Shown here one piece after another: positions 32,362-43,854 of a DNA stretch of 64,000 bases. This DNA is from Armigeres subalbatus (lineage: Eukaryota > Arthropoda > Insecta > Diptera > Culicidae). The stretch covers positions 379,705,278-379,769,277 of the forward strand of contig NC_085141.1 in assembly GCF_024139115.2 (NCBI RefSeq), given 5' to 3'. The notes below the pieces were generated by a model. The model saw only the letters and a program-made list of their open reading frames with translations, had not been told where the DNA came from and did no database searches. The position numbers and the translations under genes were made by a program. The stretch's first letter is position 1, and each line of letters begins with the position of its first letter.

Positions 32362-32437
32362 CCATGGACCAAGCAGAATGGAGAAGACTCTTATATACCG
32401 CACAGGCCACTTCGGCCTAAGTCTGAATAAATAATAA

Positions 32438-34052
32438 TCCTACCTCCGAGCGGCCAGAATCGAAGCCGTAGTACGCTGAGCATTAGTTGTGGTCCTGCAT
32501 GAAGCAGGCGCTCGTGGTAATATCGAAGAAGCAGCCGAGTGAATGGATGCCGAGCTGGAAGAACAATGGGATGCTTTGCTTCTTCTGCCTCCAATGAGTG
32601 CTTCAGTCGTCCTCCTAGTTTGAGCAGCTGATCCGTGGACATAAATGGATTGAACCATCGCAATCGAGACCTGTTTGGGACCTTAGCTCCCACGGAAACC
32701 GCCGTTAACTCTTCGGCAAATACTTCCTTCTGTACCAGACGAACCAACGTATTTTCTGCTTCCTTTAATTCGTTTGTAGAGAGGAATTCTTTGTTGCTCC
32801 TTTCGGATCGTGATTTTTGAAGTAGTCTCATCAGACGCAACCAATATGCTGTACGACGAACAAGGTCGGAATACGACGAAAATTTACTGATATACTCGTG
32901 GTTGAACTCGCCAACTGTAGAAGAAGCTGCTGCGATAACTGTTCGCCGTTTTTCGTCCTCTTCCTTTCCAGATGTTGAGGTTTCTAGTAATGTTGGCCAA
33001 TAATGCGAGCTCTCCTCCAACCAGGTGGGACCTCTCCACCAAAATTGGTTTTCCAAGATGTCATGAGGCGGTATTCCTCGGGATATTAGGTCTGCCGGAT
33101 TTTGGGTTCCGGGAACATGACTCCACCGACAGCCTTCCGTGATTGTTTGGATTTTGGACGTACGGTTGGCGACATACGTGGTCCACGTTGTTGGGGAAGT
33201 TTGTAACCATCGTAGAACGCATGTGGAATCCGTCCAGAAATAACCATTTGCTGATGTTTTGATAGACGTTCGAACCTTCTCATACAATTGTGCCGCCAAT
33301 ACCGCTCCGCAAAGTTCCAGCCTAGGGATTGTCTGGCATTTTAACGGAGCCACCTTAGATTTGGAAGAAAGAAGTCGAACCTTCACCTTCCCGAGTACAT
33401 CCGTACTTCGGACGTACAAACAAGCACCGTAAGCCTTCTCCGAGGCGTCGGAAAAACAATGGAGCTCAACCTCAACCGCTTCTGGAATAATTACACATCT
33501 TTCAATTCTTGCTTGATTGAGTATGGGTAGTTGCTCGTGAAACCTTCTCCAGGACTCACCCAGCATCGAAGGTAGTGGCTGGTCCCAGTTTAAGGGTTGT
33601 TCATTCTCGTCACGTATGGTCCACAGAAGCTGCATAAATATCTTTGCTGTAGTAATAACAGCTCCCAGAAGTCCTAAGGGATCGAATAAAGTGGCAATCA
33701 CTAACAACACGCTGCGTTTCGTAAAAACTGTATCGCTATCCAGCGAAGGAATGGTAAAATGGAACCTTAGAATGTCCGAAGATGGAATCCAAGTCAACCC
33801 TAAAGTTTTTACCGATGGATCTGGGTCCAAATTGATCCCATCGGAAGTGCGAATCGCTAGATTTTCCTCGGGTATTCCCAGTAGGGCTGCTGGACAGTTA
33901 GATACCCATTTGCGAAGTAGAAAGCCTCCTTCTGACAACATTGCATTAAGCTGCGTCTGCATCTGTGTTGCTGTTTCCACATCGTTTGATGTCATCCATG
34001 TAGGTATCTTCAATTGTTGCTCGTGCTGCAAGCGGGAAACGCCCTTCCTCAT
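32438..34052 (-). pseudogene. BEL copy 2 Pol: RT thumb, RNase H, integrase N-terminus
   Basis: The minus-strand frame reads FLLRKWVSNCPAALLGIPEE, LFDPLGLLGAVITTAKIFMQ, then RNase H with CFSDASEKAYGACLYV, LELCGAVLAAQL and WTDSTCVLRWL, and ends in the integrase zinc finger (RYYHERLLHAG, LRFWPLGGR). At 32438 it meets the RTE target duplication; a few residues after that are LINE-encoded. The frame is open for over 530 codons, surprisingly long for an old copy. Confidence 0.92.
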
Positions 34053-34507
34053 CCAAAGCGAGTTGTTGAAGTGTCCTAGTAGCCAAAAACGGAGCGGGCT
34101 TCGTTCCGTATGTTACCGTATTCAACTCATACGTACGGACAACCTCCGTTGGAGAATTTCGCCAGAGTATGCACTGTAGCGGGCGGTCTTCGGGACGGAC
34201 GAAGATTTGTCGAAACATTTTCTCCACATCGACACCGAAGAATTATAGACCGTAGATCTTCCTGTACTATTGGCCCCACCAGTAGTACATCGTTAAGCGA
34301 AACTCCCGAAGACGTCTTACAGGAAGCATCGAAAACAACCCGGACTTTGGTTGTGGTTGAAGCCTCTTTCACCACAGGATGATGTGGTAAATAGCATCTC
34401 CGAGTTGAATTCTGGGAGTCATCGTCCAGCGTCTTCATGTGTCCGAGTTTGAGATACTCTTCCATAAAGGCGACGTACTGTTTTCGAAGTGATGAGTCCC
34501 TCGCCAA
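33946..34507 (-). pseudogene. BEL copy 2 reverse transcriptase N-part
   Basis: Two overlapping frames. The first (34507-34127) has YLPHHPVVKEASTTTKVRVV and FDASCKTSSGVSLNDVLLVG, the Pao-type fingers. The second (34227-33946) has EKMFRQIFVRPEDRPLQ, TYGTKPAPFLATRTLQQLA and the catalytic TYMDDI. A frameshift near 34215 separates them and another near 33960 leads into the next segment. Confidence 0.88.
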
Positions 34508-35064
34508 CCTTCTTTCGGTTCCTTGCAGTCGTCGAAATGCCTTGATTCACCCAACCTTGACACAGCGCCTTCCATCATCGGTAGAGCAACGGTATACCGA
34601 CCATGCATATCCCGTTGAACCGTATTTGAGAACCACTCCTCGCAACGCTTCTCTTCTGGTGAATGAGCCTTACCTGACTCTACCTCCTCGCAGGACCAAA
34701 AACGCGCGATTAAAGTATCCAAACCATCCAACGCGGACACATTGCAGCTAATGTGAAGAGAGCTTGTTGGAACCGAAATGCCACCGCTGATAACCCAGCC
34801 AAACACGGACTCGTTGAGGGTTGGAAGTTGTTCCCCCAGAGAAATCCTTTTTCCTGTTTCGAAAAAATCGAAGAAGTACTCGATGCCAAGTACGATATCC
34901 ACTCCATTAGGTTCTAAGAATGTAGGATCCGCCAACAGAATTCCGCTTGGCAGTGTACAAGCAGCCGTATTGATAGTGGTTGTTGGAAGATTTACCGTGA
35001 CCTTTGGAAGAACCAACAAGGCTAGTTCACGGGAATATTCCGAAACTCGTAAATGAAGTACCAC
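34435..35064 (-). pseudogene. BEL copy 2 protease-to-RT connector
   Basis: The frame reads LPSGILLADPTFLEPNGVDI, VLGIEYFFDFFETGKRISLG and ESVFGWVISGGI, typical of the stretch after the BEL protease. ALPMMEGAVSRLGESRHF leads towards the reverse transcriptase. It overlaps the preceding protease frame, showing a frameshift near 35050, and is cut again near 34500. Confidence 0.85.
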
Positions 35065-35653
35065 TTGAATCCTTTGCCGAACCTTGGTCGCCGCCTCCTG
35101 CTACCAAAATATCCACTCGATCTCGATGAACTTTTAACCGCTGACTCAGGCGCTCTATAATGAAATTACTTTCCGATCCGGAGTCCAGTAATGCACGAGC
35201 AGGAAATCGGTTGCCGATGTCATCTTCAATCATCACAACTGCTGTTGCCAAAAGAACCCGTGTGAGATGTTGGTGAGCTGTAGCGGACACTACAGTTTCC
35301 GTGGCTGCCACGTTAGCCACTTGGGTGTTGGATGAATCCCTTTGATTCTTGGGTACCGATGGCTGGTTGCCCCCAGCAACTGCCGCCACCTTGGGTTCTT
35401 TCTCCTTCCCCTGCTTAAAACATACTAGAGTATGGTGCCGACCCTTGCAGTTCTTACATGAGCATCTGTAGCTCTCCCACAGCTCATTCAGTTTTGCAAT
35501 ACGTATTTCCACCTCTGTAACAGTATTGGCATCAGAAAATGCCTCGGTAAACCACTGAATGTCGTTGAAGGACAGTTGAGCTGCCTTCAGTCGCCCTGTC
35601 AATGCCCTCATCGACGGCGCCTTGGAAGTTGATGCTCCAACGGGTGGTGCCAT
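35027..35653 (-). pseudogene. BEL copy 2 Gag-protease with internal Gag deletion
   Basis: The start reads MAPPVGASTSK, then RALTGRLKAAQLSFNDIQWF and EIRIAKLNELWE, a common BEL Gag N-terminus. It passes directly to a zinc-knuckle-like CSCKNCKGRHHTLVC, so the central DUF1759-type domain (several hundred residues in copies 1 and 3) is missing. The protease motif LLDSGSESNFIIERLSQRLK follows with catalytic Asp in DSGS. The frame shifts near 35050. The methionine at 35653 is a plausible true Gag start because leader repeats end just upstream. Confidence 0.85.
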
Positions 35654-35699
35654 GTTGCCGTCGTCACAATGGTGATAATTAGGAAGAGAGAGGTACGGT

Positions 35700-36830
35700 G
35701 TAGTATACTGCGAAAGGCCTAGCTTCGCCAGGCATATACTATTTTAATTTACCCGGAGAAACGAGTAATGATACTCCAGAATTCTACAACCGCAAACCAG
35801 GTGACCTCGAGTAGCACACATGTTACATATAGATCACAGTAACTTATATATGGCCAGATTCAGTCACAATTAAGTTACTGCAACTAAGCTCACTTGGCGT
35901 GTGCTGCTTGGGACGTCACACTGTTGACTCCAACAAATCACAACTCAGGAATGATGAGGAACGTTGAAGAGAGAAAGTTTTGTTGTGTAGTAGGCAGAGT
36001 GCAGGCCTAGCTTCGCAAGGCATATACTGCATTAATTTACCCGATAAAGCAGGAAGTGATGCTCCAAGCTCAATCAATCAATCAGTTATACAAACAGCCT
36101 TGCGTTCAGATCACACATCAAACCGTCATAACTCGAACAGAACCAGATATGGATGAAGAGGAGAGAATTTTGTGTAGTATCCAAAAGAGATGGCTTCGGC
36201 CAGGCATATACTGCGGCAACTCACCACAGGAAATTATTTCAGCACCGAACAATTCACCAAAGTCCATAAAACACACCCGAATTCAATGGAATCCAACTTA
36301 GGGTAATTCAAACTCAAGAGGGAGGAGCTCAGTGGTCAGAGAGGTAAAACGAAGAGGTTTTTCCAAATTAAAATGGTATAATATCATTGGCCTTGCTTCG
36401 GCAGTACACTAAATTCCTAATTTACCTGGAAAAAGTGATGCGATGCTTCCTCTCTGCACTGATACCTTTGCGCTGGGTAGGATTAGCTCGAGTTCTCCCG
36501 GTTTGGTTAGCCAATCGATGTCGATGTTCAGTTCGACCAGTACACCAGTAATTATGTCCGTTGTTCACCAGGTGGATAGATAGTCGATGGCCTTCGCAAA
36601 TTACTCGGTTCTGCCCGAATTCGACGCCAGATAGGATAATTGGATACGATTACCAAAATGTCCACTTTCAGCCGTATCCACTCCAAACCGTCCGTTTGGT
36701 CCACGTCCAAGTCACCAAGTAGTCACGTAAAATAACATATGTTAGTTGGTTGAAACATGCCTAGCTTGGCTGGACATATATACGTAGCAATGGGTTCACT
36801 AACCTGCACCAAACTACAATTGGCTTAAGT
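35700..36830 (-). repeat. degenerate repeated module in the BEL copy 2 leader
   Basis: Five diverged copies of one module start near 35718, 36007, 36189, 36390 and 36763. The clearest share CCTAGCTTCGC, AGGCATATACTG and AATTTACCCG followed by GTGATGCTCC; a TTTTGTGTAGTAT-like word precedes several. Spacing varies from about 180 to 370 bp. They lie between Gag and the primer-binding site, the position of an LTR-retrotransposon leader. Confidence 0.65.
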
Positions 36831-37068
36831 CCAAGCCAAGCCGATGGCGGTCATCCGCGATGGCGATCCAGAAAAAGCCAAATCCTTTCGCAGATCCTTT
36901 CAAAGGAACAAAGCCTCCGATTGTTTCCCAGTATGATGGCGGTTTTGAATCCTGTGCGCGCTGCAGCTTCTATGGAAACAATTGTCTCCGGCGTGATGGC
37001 GCCAAGTTATCAGTTGATGCTTCTGGTGACGAAGAGCTTCCGTAGTTCCCAAATCCGGGTGGTCCTCA

Positions 37069-37085
37069 TCCGGCTCGAAGGACCA
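37069..37085 (-). promoter_or_regulatory. primer-binding site of BEL copy 2
   Basis: On the minus strand TGGTCCTTCGAGCCGGA follows the LTR end by three bases. It is the complement of a tRNA 3' end finishing in CCA, as required to prime minus-strand synthesis. The tRNA identity was not established. Confidence 0.6.
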
Positions 37086-37088
37086 GAA

Positions 37089-37150
37089 TGTTTGGGGGAA
37101 ATCCAATTACCTTCTAGCTCAGCTTAGCGGGATGTTTTCTGCCCCCAACA
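37089..37150 (-). repeat. 62-bp LTR remnant of BEL copy 2
   Basis: On the minus strand the segment begins TGTTGGGGGCAG and ends CCCCCAAACA, the TG...CA inverted termini expected of an LTR, next to the primer-binding site. Sixty-two bases is far too short for a working BEL LTR, so an internal deletion is likely. No 3' partner was seen. Confidence 0.55.
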
Positions 37151-38430
37151 TCGAACTGCTGATGTGTGAAATCTGATGCCAAAACAATAGCTTATCACCC
37201 CACTTCACAGATTCTTCCGTTTGATGGAAATGATTGGAATCCAATAATCCTTCAATGTACGTTTTACTCGGTAACCTGGTAGATGTAGACTGGTCTGATG
37301 CTCTGCGAACGTTGTCTAGGTAGATGAGTTCGTTAATCCTTCGTCCATGCGATGATACTCTGGTCAGAAGAGTAATTGTAATTCTCACCGCTCTTATCAT
37401 CCATCGGTCATCCTTATCACTCCTGTGCGTCCGACAGTTGTGATGATGATATGATGACGGTACTGATTACTCGATCGTTGGAGTGATGAAGTTCGTTCGT
37501 TCCAGATATTTTAACCTTGGCCTTCGTGCGGATACTTGTGCGCTCTATGGATGTGACGATGGTTGTGTGGTACATAGCGGTGAAATTGACGGGTATATTG
37601 GTCTTCGAGTAGATAGATGAATAGTCGATCTCGTCGTTGCTGTTAACCATCTATGCTATGCCAATCGTGATGACAGGGTTGTTTCTGGGCTTTATTGCAC
37701 TCCTCAACAGCAATCAACCATTTTGTCTACGTTTTTTTTCATACACTGCGGCACTAACAGCAACCAAATGGTGGTCCAAACATTGCGTGACAATTTCTCT
37801 TGAGTGCTGCTGCTGTTGGCGACAGCCTCTCGACGATCCGCTTCTGCAGTCCCTACTGCCACCGGCGTCATCGCTCTGCGTGAAATCCTAATTGACCTAA
37901 TTGAGTATTAGAGCCCAGCCCGTAAGTTGTACGATTTTGATGTCTGTGCTTGCGATGCACATACGGGATTGTTTGGTTTACCGATTTTTAACAGTGCCTG
38001 ACGAAATCATATTTGACGTAAACTACGTCTAAGGGGAAGGCTCGGATACAGGGTGCTAAATGAAAATTTCAAAATTGGGTACCGACACGAAATCATGTAA
38101 GATTTGTAACATTAATAGGGGCTTTATCTTTCAATGGATTTTAAAGATTTATATACCAATCGATTTGCAAACTCTCCACCAATTTGCCAGTAGTATTAAA
38201 AGAGAGAGAGAGAATCAACGCTAAACTATTGAAAATTTTAGTTCTTTCATGCATCATGCATCTCGTTCCAATCCGTGGTAATTACCTACTTTAAGGGTAT
38301 TATCAATTGTTGAACTGGGGTGTATGAATGGGTGGCCCAGCTGCTAGACACTGGGTCCCAACTCCCTCACAGAGTGGAAGATTCTACTGAAGCAGTGGGA
38401 TGGCTGGGTAGTAGTGTCGGTGGGGTGGGA
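37151..38430. other. non-coding, nothing recognised
   Basis: No domain-bearing frame. A short (AG)n run lies near 38201-38212. Whether the first few hundred bases belong to BEL copy 2 could not be decided. Confidence 0.4.
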
Positions 38431-39665
38431 TCCCAGCAAACCAACAATCGCATATGAATGTACAAAATAAATTATATATATTTACAGATCGTAATCATAT
38501 ATACATTCAGTAGAAGTTATAAAATATTGTAGAAAGGTTACATATAATGCAAACGTATAATTTAATTGCAATTTATATCGTAAGTTGTAAATATGTTAAT
38601 TTAAACTCACAACGAAATCATATATCGCGTATAATTAACCAATTGTATATATGCGCATATGAAATTACAATGTCATTAAGATTTGATTGTATAGTCTTTG
38701 GGTATAATGATTCTAAGTATACAAACACCAACTCTGGTGTTCTTTGAATCTTTTGGGAAATATTTTAATTTAAAAATATTAAAATACACTCGTTTGTCAT
38801 TAAAAACATGCTGTACCCATAGTTATTTTATACAAAGATGTTTCTCTTCACAAGGAAACCTTTTCGTACCCATGAATACTGCCAGCACTTGTAATCTTCC
38901 ATCACAATTTAGCACAGGATCCGCAATAGGATAATTTTTGTACAGTTTTGACTGTTAGAATAAAATTTGCTTTTTATGAAACACCCGAGCTACAAATATC
39001 CGACAAATCAGTTAGATTCATGAATATACATTTCAACGATATTTTTTTGTACTAATATCCTTTCATACATGCACGCATAAAGGTAATGTAAGATCCAAAA
39101 TTTGTTATTGGATTGCACTTCTTGCATAAAAACTGCCTAAATGAAATTCAACTACTGGAGTTTAATTCACTTGATTACATCGCTGTGATCTATAAAACAA
39201 TTTAGAAATAAAATAACTTGATTTCGAAATAAATATTGTTGGTATTTTTGAGTATTTCACGTGATGATAGATTTTAGATTCGAGCTCAGAAATATTTTTG
39301 TAGCAAGTACAATGACGATAAGCTTTTCTTTAAATATAACTGATGTGTTATCATGCATGTATATTTGAAACTATTTTTGACTATTCTAGATTTAAATGTT
39401 GTATAAGGCCAGATATGCAACTTTATAACTGAACAAATGCGATCTCTGATAAAAACAAACATGATTGTTCAAAGGTTCTATTGAAATCGGAATACGTCGT
39501 ATATCACGTTAAACCTAACTCTGATTTGTACGTATATGGCCTCCACTTTTGTTCACATAGAGGGAATCTATGCATTTTATACAATCAAATTGCATCATAT
39601 AAGAGTTCATTAAAAAGAATTGAAAGTTGATTATGTGAACCAATTTGTTGGCTGGGATAGTTCCT
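38431..39665. mobile_element. possible AT-rich element with short inverted ends
   Basis: ATCCCAGCAAACCAACAAT at the left and the complement of ATCCCAGCCAACAAATTGG at the right suggest 8-12-bp inverted termini around 1.2 kb of AT-rich non-coding sequence. No target duplication is obvious. The match is short and may be chance. Confidence 0.3.
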
Positions 39666-40228
39666 TCTCTTCTATATAGAGCGGAATTATTGGTTCAGTG
39701 TACTATATTTGGTTTTACTTAGTTTACGTCGAGTGATCGTGTCTTGTATACAACCCCAACATTTTTTTTCTATAAATCAGTGCTTTAATTCCATTGTTTT
39801 TAATAGTTGGGTAAAATCTTAAAGAGTTCTTCGATCGATTGATACCAAAATCTCCAAAATGGGTTGAAAGATGGCTGAAAATCAGCTCATACTTCCTGAC
39901 CACTTTTCGTGACGTTCTCAAATTTGAATCTGGAAAATGATCACCCTATTTTGCCGAAGGATGTAATCCTATGTCAAAATAGTGGTCATATGAGTAGGTA
40001 TGAAATAAAAATCCAATCCTCTCACGGTGCGTTGCTAAAAATAATCTGAAATGATAATTAAAAGAACAAACCTAAGAACAGCTTTCCAAAACCAAATGAA
40101 GTTATTTCAAGAATCAAATTATTGGGTAAGGAAAGACCTAGCAGAGTGAAACAAATATCTACAGAGGCGTCTATGATGGCTTACTAGCGATCGAATGGGT
40201 CACCGTGTCTTTTATGTTTTTTCCGGAC
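39666..40228. other. non-coding, nothing recognised
   Basis: Nothing recognisable was seen in this AT-rich interval. Confidence 0.4.
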
Positions 40229-40579
40229 ATCAAGAAGGTTCTATCTCCATTTTCGGCAGATGGAGATGTGGTCGATATGGGTTTCAGTTTGTCCATCATG
40301 AGAGCATCTTTACTTTGTGCACCAGTCGATGGGGAAAGAGCGATCTTCCAATCACCATGTCATTACTGTCACATAATTCTGCAAACCACACACCGTGTTT
40401 GCTCATTTCTCCAAGACTTTAACGTACATGTTTTCGGAGCCGATCTTCGCATTAAACGAACTTAAGGTAAACAATTACACTTCTAAAACCAGAAAAAAAA
40501 TTCGTTTGATATATTAATATTTTAATTTCACTTAGATAGTATCGACCACATCTCCATCAGCCGAAAAAATCTTCTTGAA
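40229..40579. repeat. inverted repeat, arms ~40-49 bp
   Basis: The left arm (40229-40277) runs from ATCAAGAAGG to GATGGAGATGTGGTCGATA. The right arm (40540-40579) is its inverted copy with a ten-base gap. The spacer is about 260 bp. An 86-codon frame across it has no recognised domain. Confidence 0.7.
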
Positions 40580-41679
40580 TTTACTTGGATGACAAGTTCT
40601 TTTAACTGACTGCTGTTTCATTGACGTCCTTTACATATATCCATACACACAAGATGGAAGTTGATCGTAATACTTTTTAGCTGTGTGAGATACTATTTGG
40701 CAAATTGAAGAATCATGTATGGCTTAATAAACTTTGGATAGCGTGATTGACTGTTGCAACACAGTAATGCACTCCGAACTTGTTGAACTGAAAATGTGAT
40801 GCAAAAAAGACCAATTAGTAAAGAGAAATTGCTTCCACGAATCTTCACTTCAAGTTAAACCTGTCTAATTTTTGACCGAAAATATGCTCAACTGGCACGA
40901 AACCCAACAGAACGGTATCCAAAAAACAACATTTACCTCATCTAGGACCTGCAAATTAGATTTTCCGGAAACGATGGCACACTTAATTGCAGCCCCATGT
41001 TTAACTTAATTTTCTTTAGGCTCTCTGTCTCTACTCCACTCATGTCCCCAACTGGAGCAAAGTCCGGGATGAAAAACCATCATCGTTTCGTTAGCTTAAA
41101 TAATAATTATTACAATAATGCAGATTGCATGCAAATTTCCCTTCAGCGTAGCATCCTAACACGATGGAACGCTAGAGCGGTTGGCAGCAGAGTAAAAAAA
41201 AATGAACACACCACACCAGTGCTGCGGAGCTCTACGTACGGGTACGGTACATCACTTTCAACTTTGCGTGTGCATACGGTCATAAATTACATCACTCACG
41301 GCATTGCATCTGGGGGCTGCACCACACCGAACCGGGTAGAATGGGCTCACATCCTCCATTTGGTACGGGACGACGAAACCGAACGAGGCTACACACAAAA
41401 CTACAACAGAACTCTTCACTTTCAACGTGATTTGCATCGCTGGCTGGTGCTGCTACTGCTACGACGACGTATGAGTTGCTACTGGGCTGCACGTACGGAA
41501 GGTTCCCAACCAGTGATACCGGGACCCACATTCTTATTCCAATGGAGAGTCTTTTCGCCAGGCTTCGATGAGCTCAATTACCTACTCTTGTTCTAAGAGC
41601 GATTGTTCCTATATACAGCTGGGTGGGTCTACAGACCGCTGTATTACTAATCCCCTTCTCCCGTCAAATATCATTAATA
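40580..41679. other. non-coding; one unassigned 199-codon frame
   Basis: The plus frame 40997-41596 is the longest open frame in the window outside transposons and the minisatellite. Its product has no signal peptide, domain, repeat or family resemblance that I can see. Composition is mixed and there is no partner exon or conserved context. I regard it as chance. Confidence 0.3.
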
Positions 41680-42220
41680 CAGTCGCCTCTCCACATTTTG
41701 ATATTGAAGGGACCATCGAGATAAGGAGAAATCGAGCAATGGAAGGAAAATTGAAATGTATACTAGATCGAAAAAAGCGCTTTTCTATGAAATACGACAA
41801 CAAAACAAATCTCGCTTAACTTTTCAAAAGGACCTAAGTAACATTTTTTCATGAATTAATTTGAGTACTGCAACCAAAAGCTTTCATGTTGTTCTGTTGA
41901 TTGCGCTATTCAAATTAATTCATAAAAAAAAATGTTACTTAGGTCCTTTTGAAAAGTTAGGCGAGAAATGTCATTCCTTGTTTTTGATGAGTTTGTTATT
42001 GTCCCCAGATGGTCTAGTAGCCTAGAAATTTGACTATATGTATCGACATAGGGAGAGAGAATCCTGAGCAAAATATGACCAGAACACATCCAGAGATAGG
42101 AAAGTTATCGTGATGTAGAAAGCAAAAATGTATGTAGATTGAAGGGGCCGAGCAAACCTTCGACATAGAGAGAGATATCGATATATGGAATATCACGATG
42201 TAGAGACAGAGAGTCAAATG
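41680..42220. mobile_element. pogo/Tc1-like non-autonomous element, copy A
   Basis: The left end reads CAGTCGCCTCTCCACATTTT and then GACCATCGAGATAAGG. The right end is an inverted relative (complement of CATTTGACTCTCTG, then CTCTACATCGTGATA). Both ends abut TA (41678-41679, 42221-42222), as for Tc1/mariner/pogo insertions. It is split by the 155-bp MITE at 41811-41965. Related fragments lie at 44640-44850, 44980-45173 and 46366-46495. Confidence 0.7.
41811..41965. mobile_element. 155-bp foldback MITE, copy 2
   Basis: Same family and length as 2806-2960. Ends CTCGCTTAAC and GTTAGGCGAG are flanked by AAAT on both sides (41807-41810, 41966-41969). The pre-insertion sequence ACAACAAAACAAATGTCAT exists at 44670-44688, giving direct proof of the boundaries and the 4-bp duplication. 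Confidence 0.93.
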
Positions 42221-42222
42221 TA

Positions 42223-43852
42223 ATACTTTGGTACTAGATTTATTGTCACTGGTAATGGCAAAAATCCTACAAAGACGAAACCTGCAACAAGATTCGAGCA
42301 AGGGTTGGAACCCAAAGCATTACATTTGTGATAATCGTAAAACTGGTGTCAATCTCTAATATTTGTTTACCACGCTCCAAAGCGATGTTGCTAATTTAAA
42401 TTAGTATTAAAAAAAATTAACATCAAGTTCGGGAACCACTGCGCCCGGTGGTGGATGGGATGCAAAACAAATGAACTTTTCACTGCGAAATTGGGTGAAA
42501 TCCCAGGATCAGGGTGGGATAGGTGGATCAAAATTAAATTTCCAAGATTTATAGCTTATCTCGAGCAATTTCGTTCCATCCAAGTTTTTCGGACTTGGCC
42601 AACGTATATATGCACGTCGTCGACGACGACGGCGGTGGTGATGACAACGTGCACGTCAAGCGTGAGCTACCGATTCCTTCCTGCACATGTGGAGTGTACC
42701 GAGCTGAGATGCAAAGCAATCTCAACCAAACCGGCAGCAATCACCAGTGGCTAGTAACTAAATAAATTTTCAATTAATTTTCTTTGCTCAGTCTTAGCTC
42801 TTTCTGTGCGAATCGCTCGGTCGATGTAGCTATGAATCGCAATGAGGGTGTCTTCATTCTGGAGATAGTGCGGTAACTAACTTGCACGAAGTCGTCTCTA
42901 CAAACTTAAGAGAGATTTTGTGTTTATTGTGTGAGATGGTTCTTTATCCTCACCCTGCTAGCAACTAGAAGAAATTCCATAAAATTCAATTAAAGCAGAT
43001 TTAATCCACCACGCTAACAGCGTGTCTACAACAAATAAGAAGGGTATGGAGTCGAAATCCACAAATCTGCTTTCGTTCCTCCGGGTCCCATTGCGACCAT
43101 CCCCGAGGGACATCCCAGGCCCAAATGTGGGGATTGTTTTGGGGGTTTCCCCCTTTTCCGGATCGCCACCAGCAGAAACCCGCCGCAGAACAACTTTCCC
43201 AGCCCAGTCGAATCGAGGAGACGAAACGGAATGTCTGCTCTCGATGGCCGGCTTTATTTCAACGAACGCTTAAGCTGTTTTATTGGCAAAGTTGCGGTGG
43301 AAAGTTTTCGCACTGTTCCGATGCGATGGATGGGATCACGAATTACAACGGGCGTTGTTGCGGGGAACAGATCTCTGGTTGCGGTTTGGGTTCTCTAAAT
43401 GGCGTCGGGAAAGCTTTTCCTGTTGTGTTTGTGTTGTTTTGGGGCAGATCTTGGGACAATGTCGCACAACACCGACGACGTCAGTTAGCGGTTAAATCGT
43501 GGAAGGTGAAGTGACAACAGGTCTTCTTGGAGATCGGAGCGAGAAACTTTTCCGACTGCGGTTCGCTATCGTGTGGGGTTTGCTCGGGGCAGGGAACAAT
43601 GTTGTTATAAGTTGGTCACTCAATCATCTCTTTTGGGGAAGTTTGAATGGGTTGGAATAATTTGCGATTTTGCTTTTCGGAATTCGAGGAAAATCTGTTG
43701 TGAAACTATGTTTGATTTACTTGTGCCGCTAGGTACAGCAAAATGATTTGTGGGTTTAAATTCTAGAAGGTCGCGTGCTGGGCTTTGATGTTCATTTGCG
43801 TGAAAACCCAAAATTAATCTGGTCAAGTTGATTTTATTTAATGCGGAAATAG
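42223..43852. other. non-coding, nothing recognised
   Basis: Nothing recognisable apart from a CGTCGACGACGACGG run near 42617. Frames near 43022-43514 overlap one another on the same strand and carry no domain. Confidence 0.4.
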
Positions 43853-43854
43853 GA

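Larger units (their letters stand above)
29480..32437 (+). mobile_element. RTE-clade LINE, copy 2, inserted in BEL copy 2
   Basis: The insertion is flanked by TCCTACCTCCGAGC at 29466-29479 and 32438-32451, a 13-14-bp target duplication. Removing it rejoins the BEL integrase reading FWPLGGR to SVIRNIV exactly. The element carries a non-coding 5' part (to about 29730), endonuclease, linker, reverse transcriptase and C-terminal domain. It ends CCTAAGTCTGAATAAATAATAA. It is opposite in orientation to its host. Frameshifts disrupt it, and the first part of the endonuclease is missing by internal deletion. Confidence 0.95.
28945..37150 (-). mobile_element. degraded BEL/Pao element (BEL copy 2), interrupted by an RTE LINE
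   Basis: Read on the minus strand from 37150: LTR remnant, primer-binding site, a leader with degenerate repeats, short Gag, protease, reverse transcriptase, RNase H, integrase. Frames break at least five times. The RTE element at 29480-32437 splits the integrase. The 3' LTR was not found, so the 3' end past 28945 is lost or unrecognisable. Its proteins belong to a different BEL lineage from copies 1 and 3: the Gag start and the DSGS protease differ. Confidence 0.88.

Noticed and set aside
40997..41596. 199-codon open frame as a host gene
   Set aside because: No recognisable domain, signal or partner exon, and it lies among MITEs. A frame of this length can occur by chance in 64 kb.
43125..43514. 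129-codon open frame as a gene
   Set aside because: Overlaps other open frames, composition is Trp/Arg-rich and irregular, and no family resemblance is visible.
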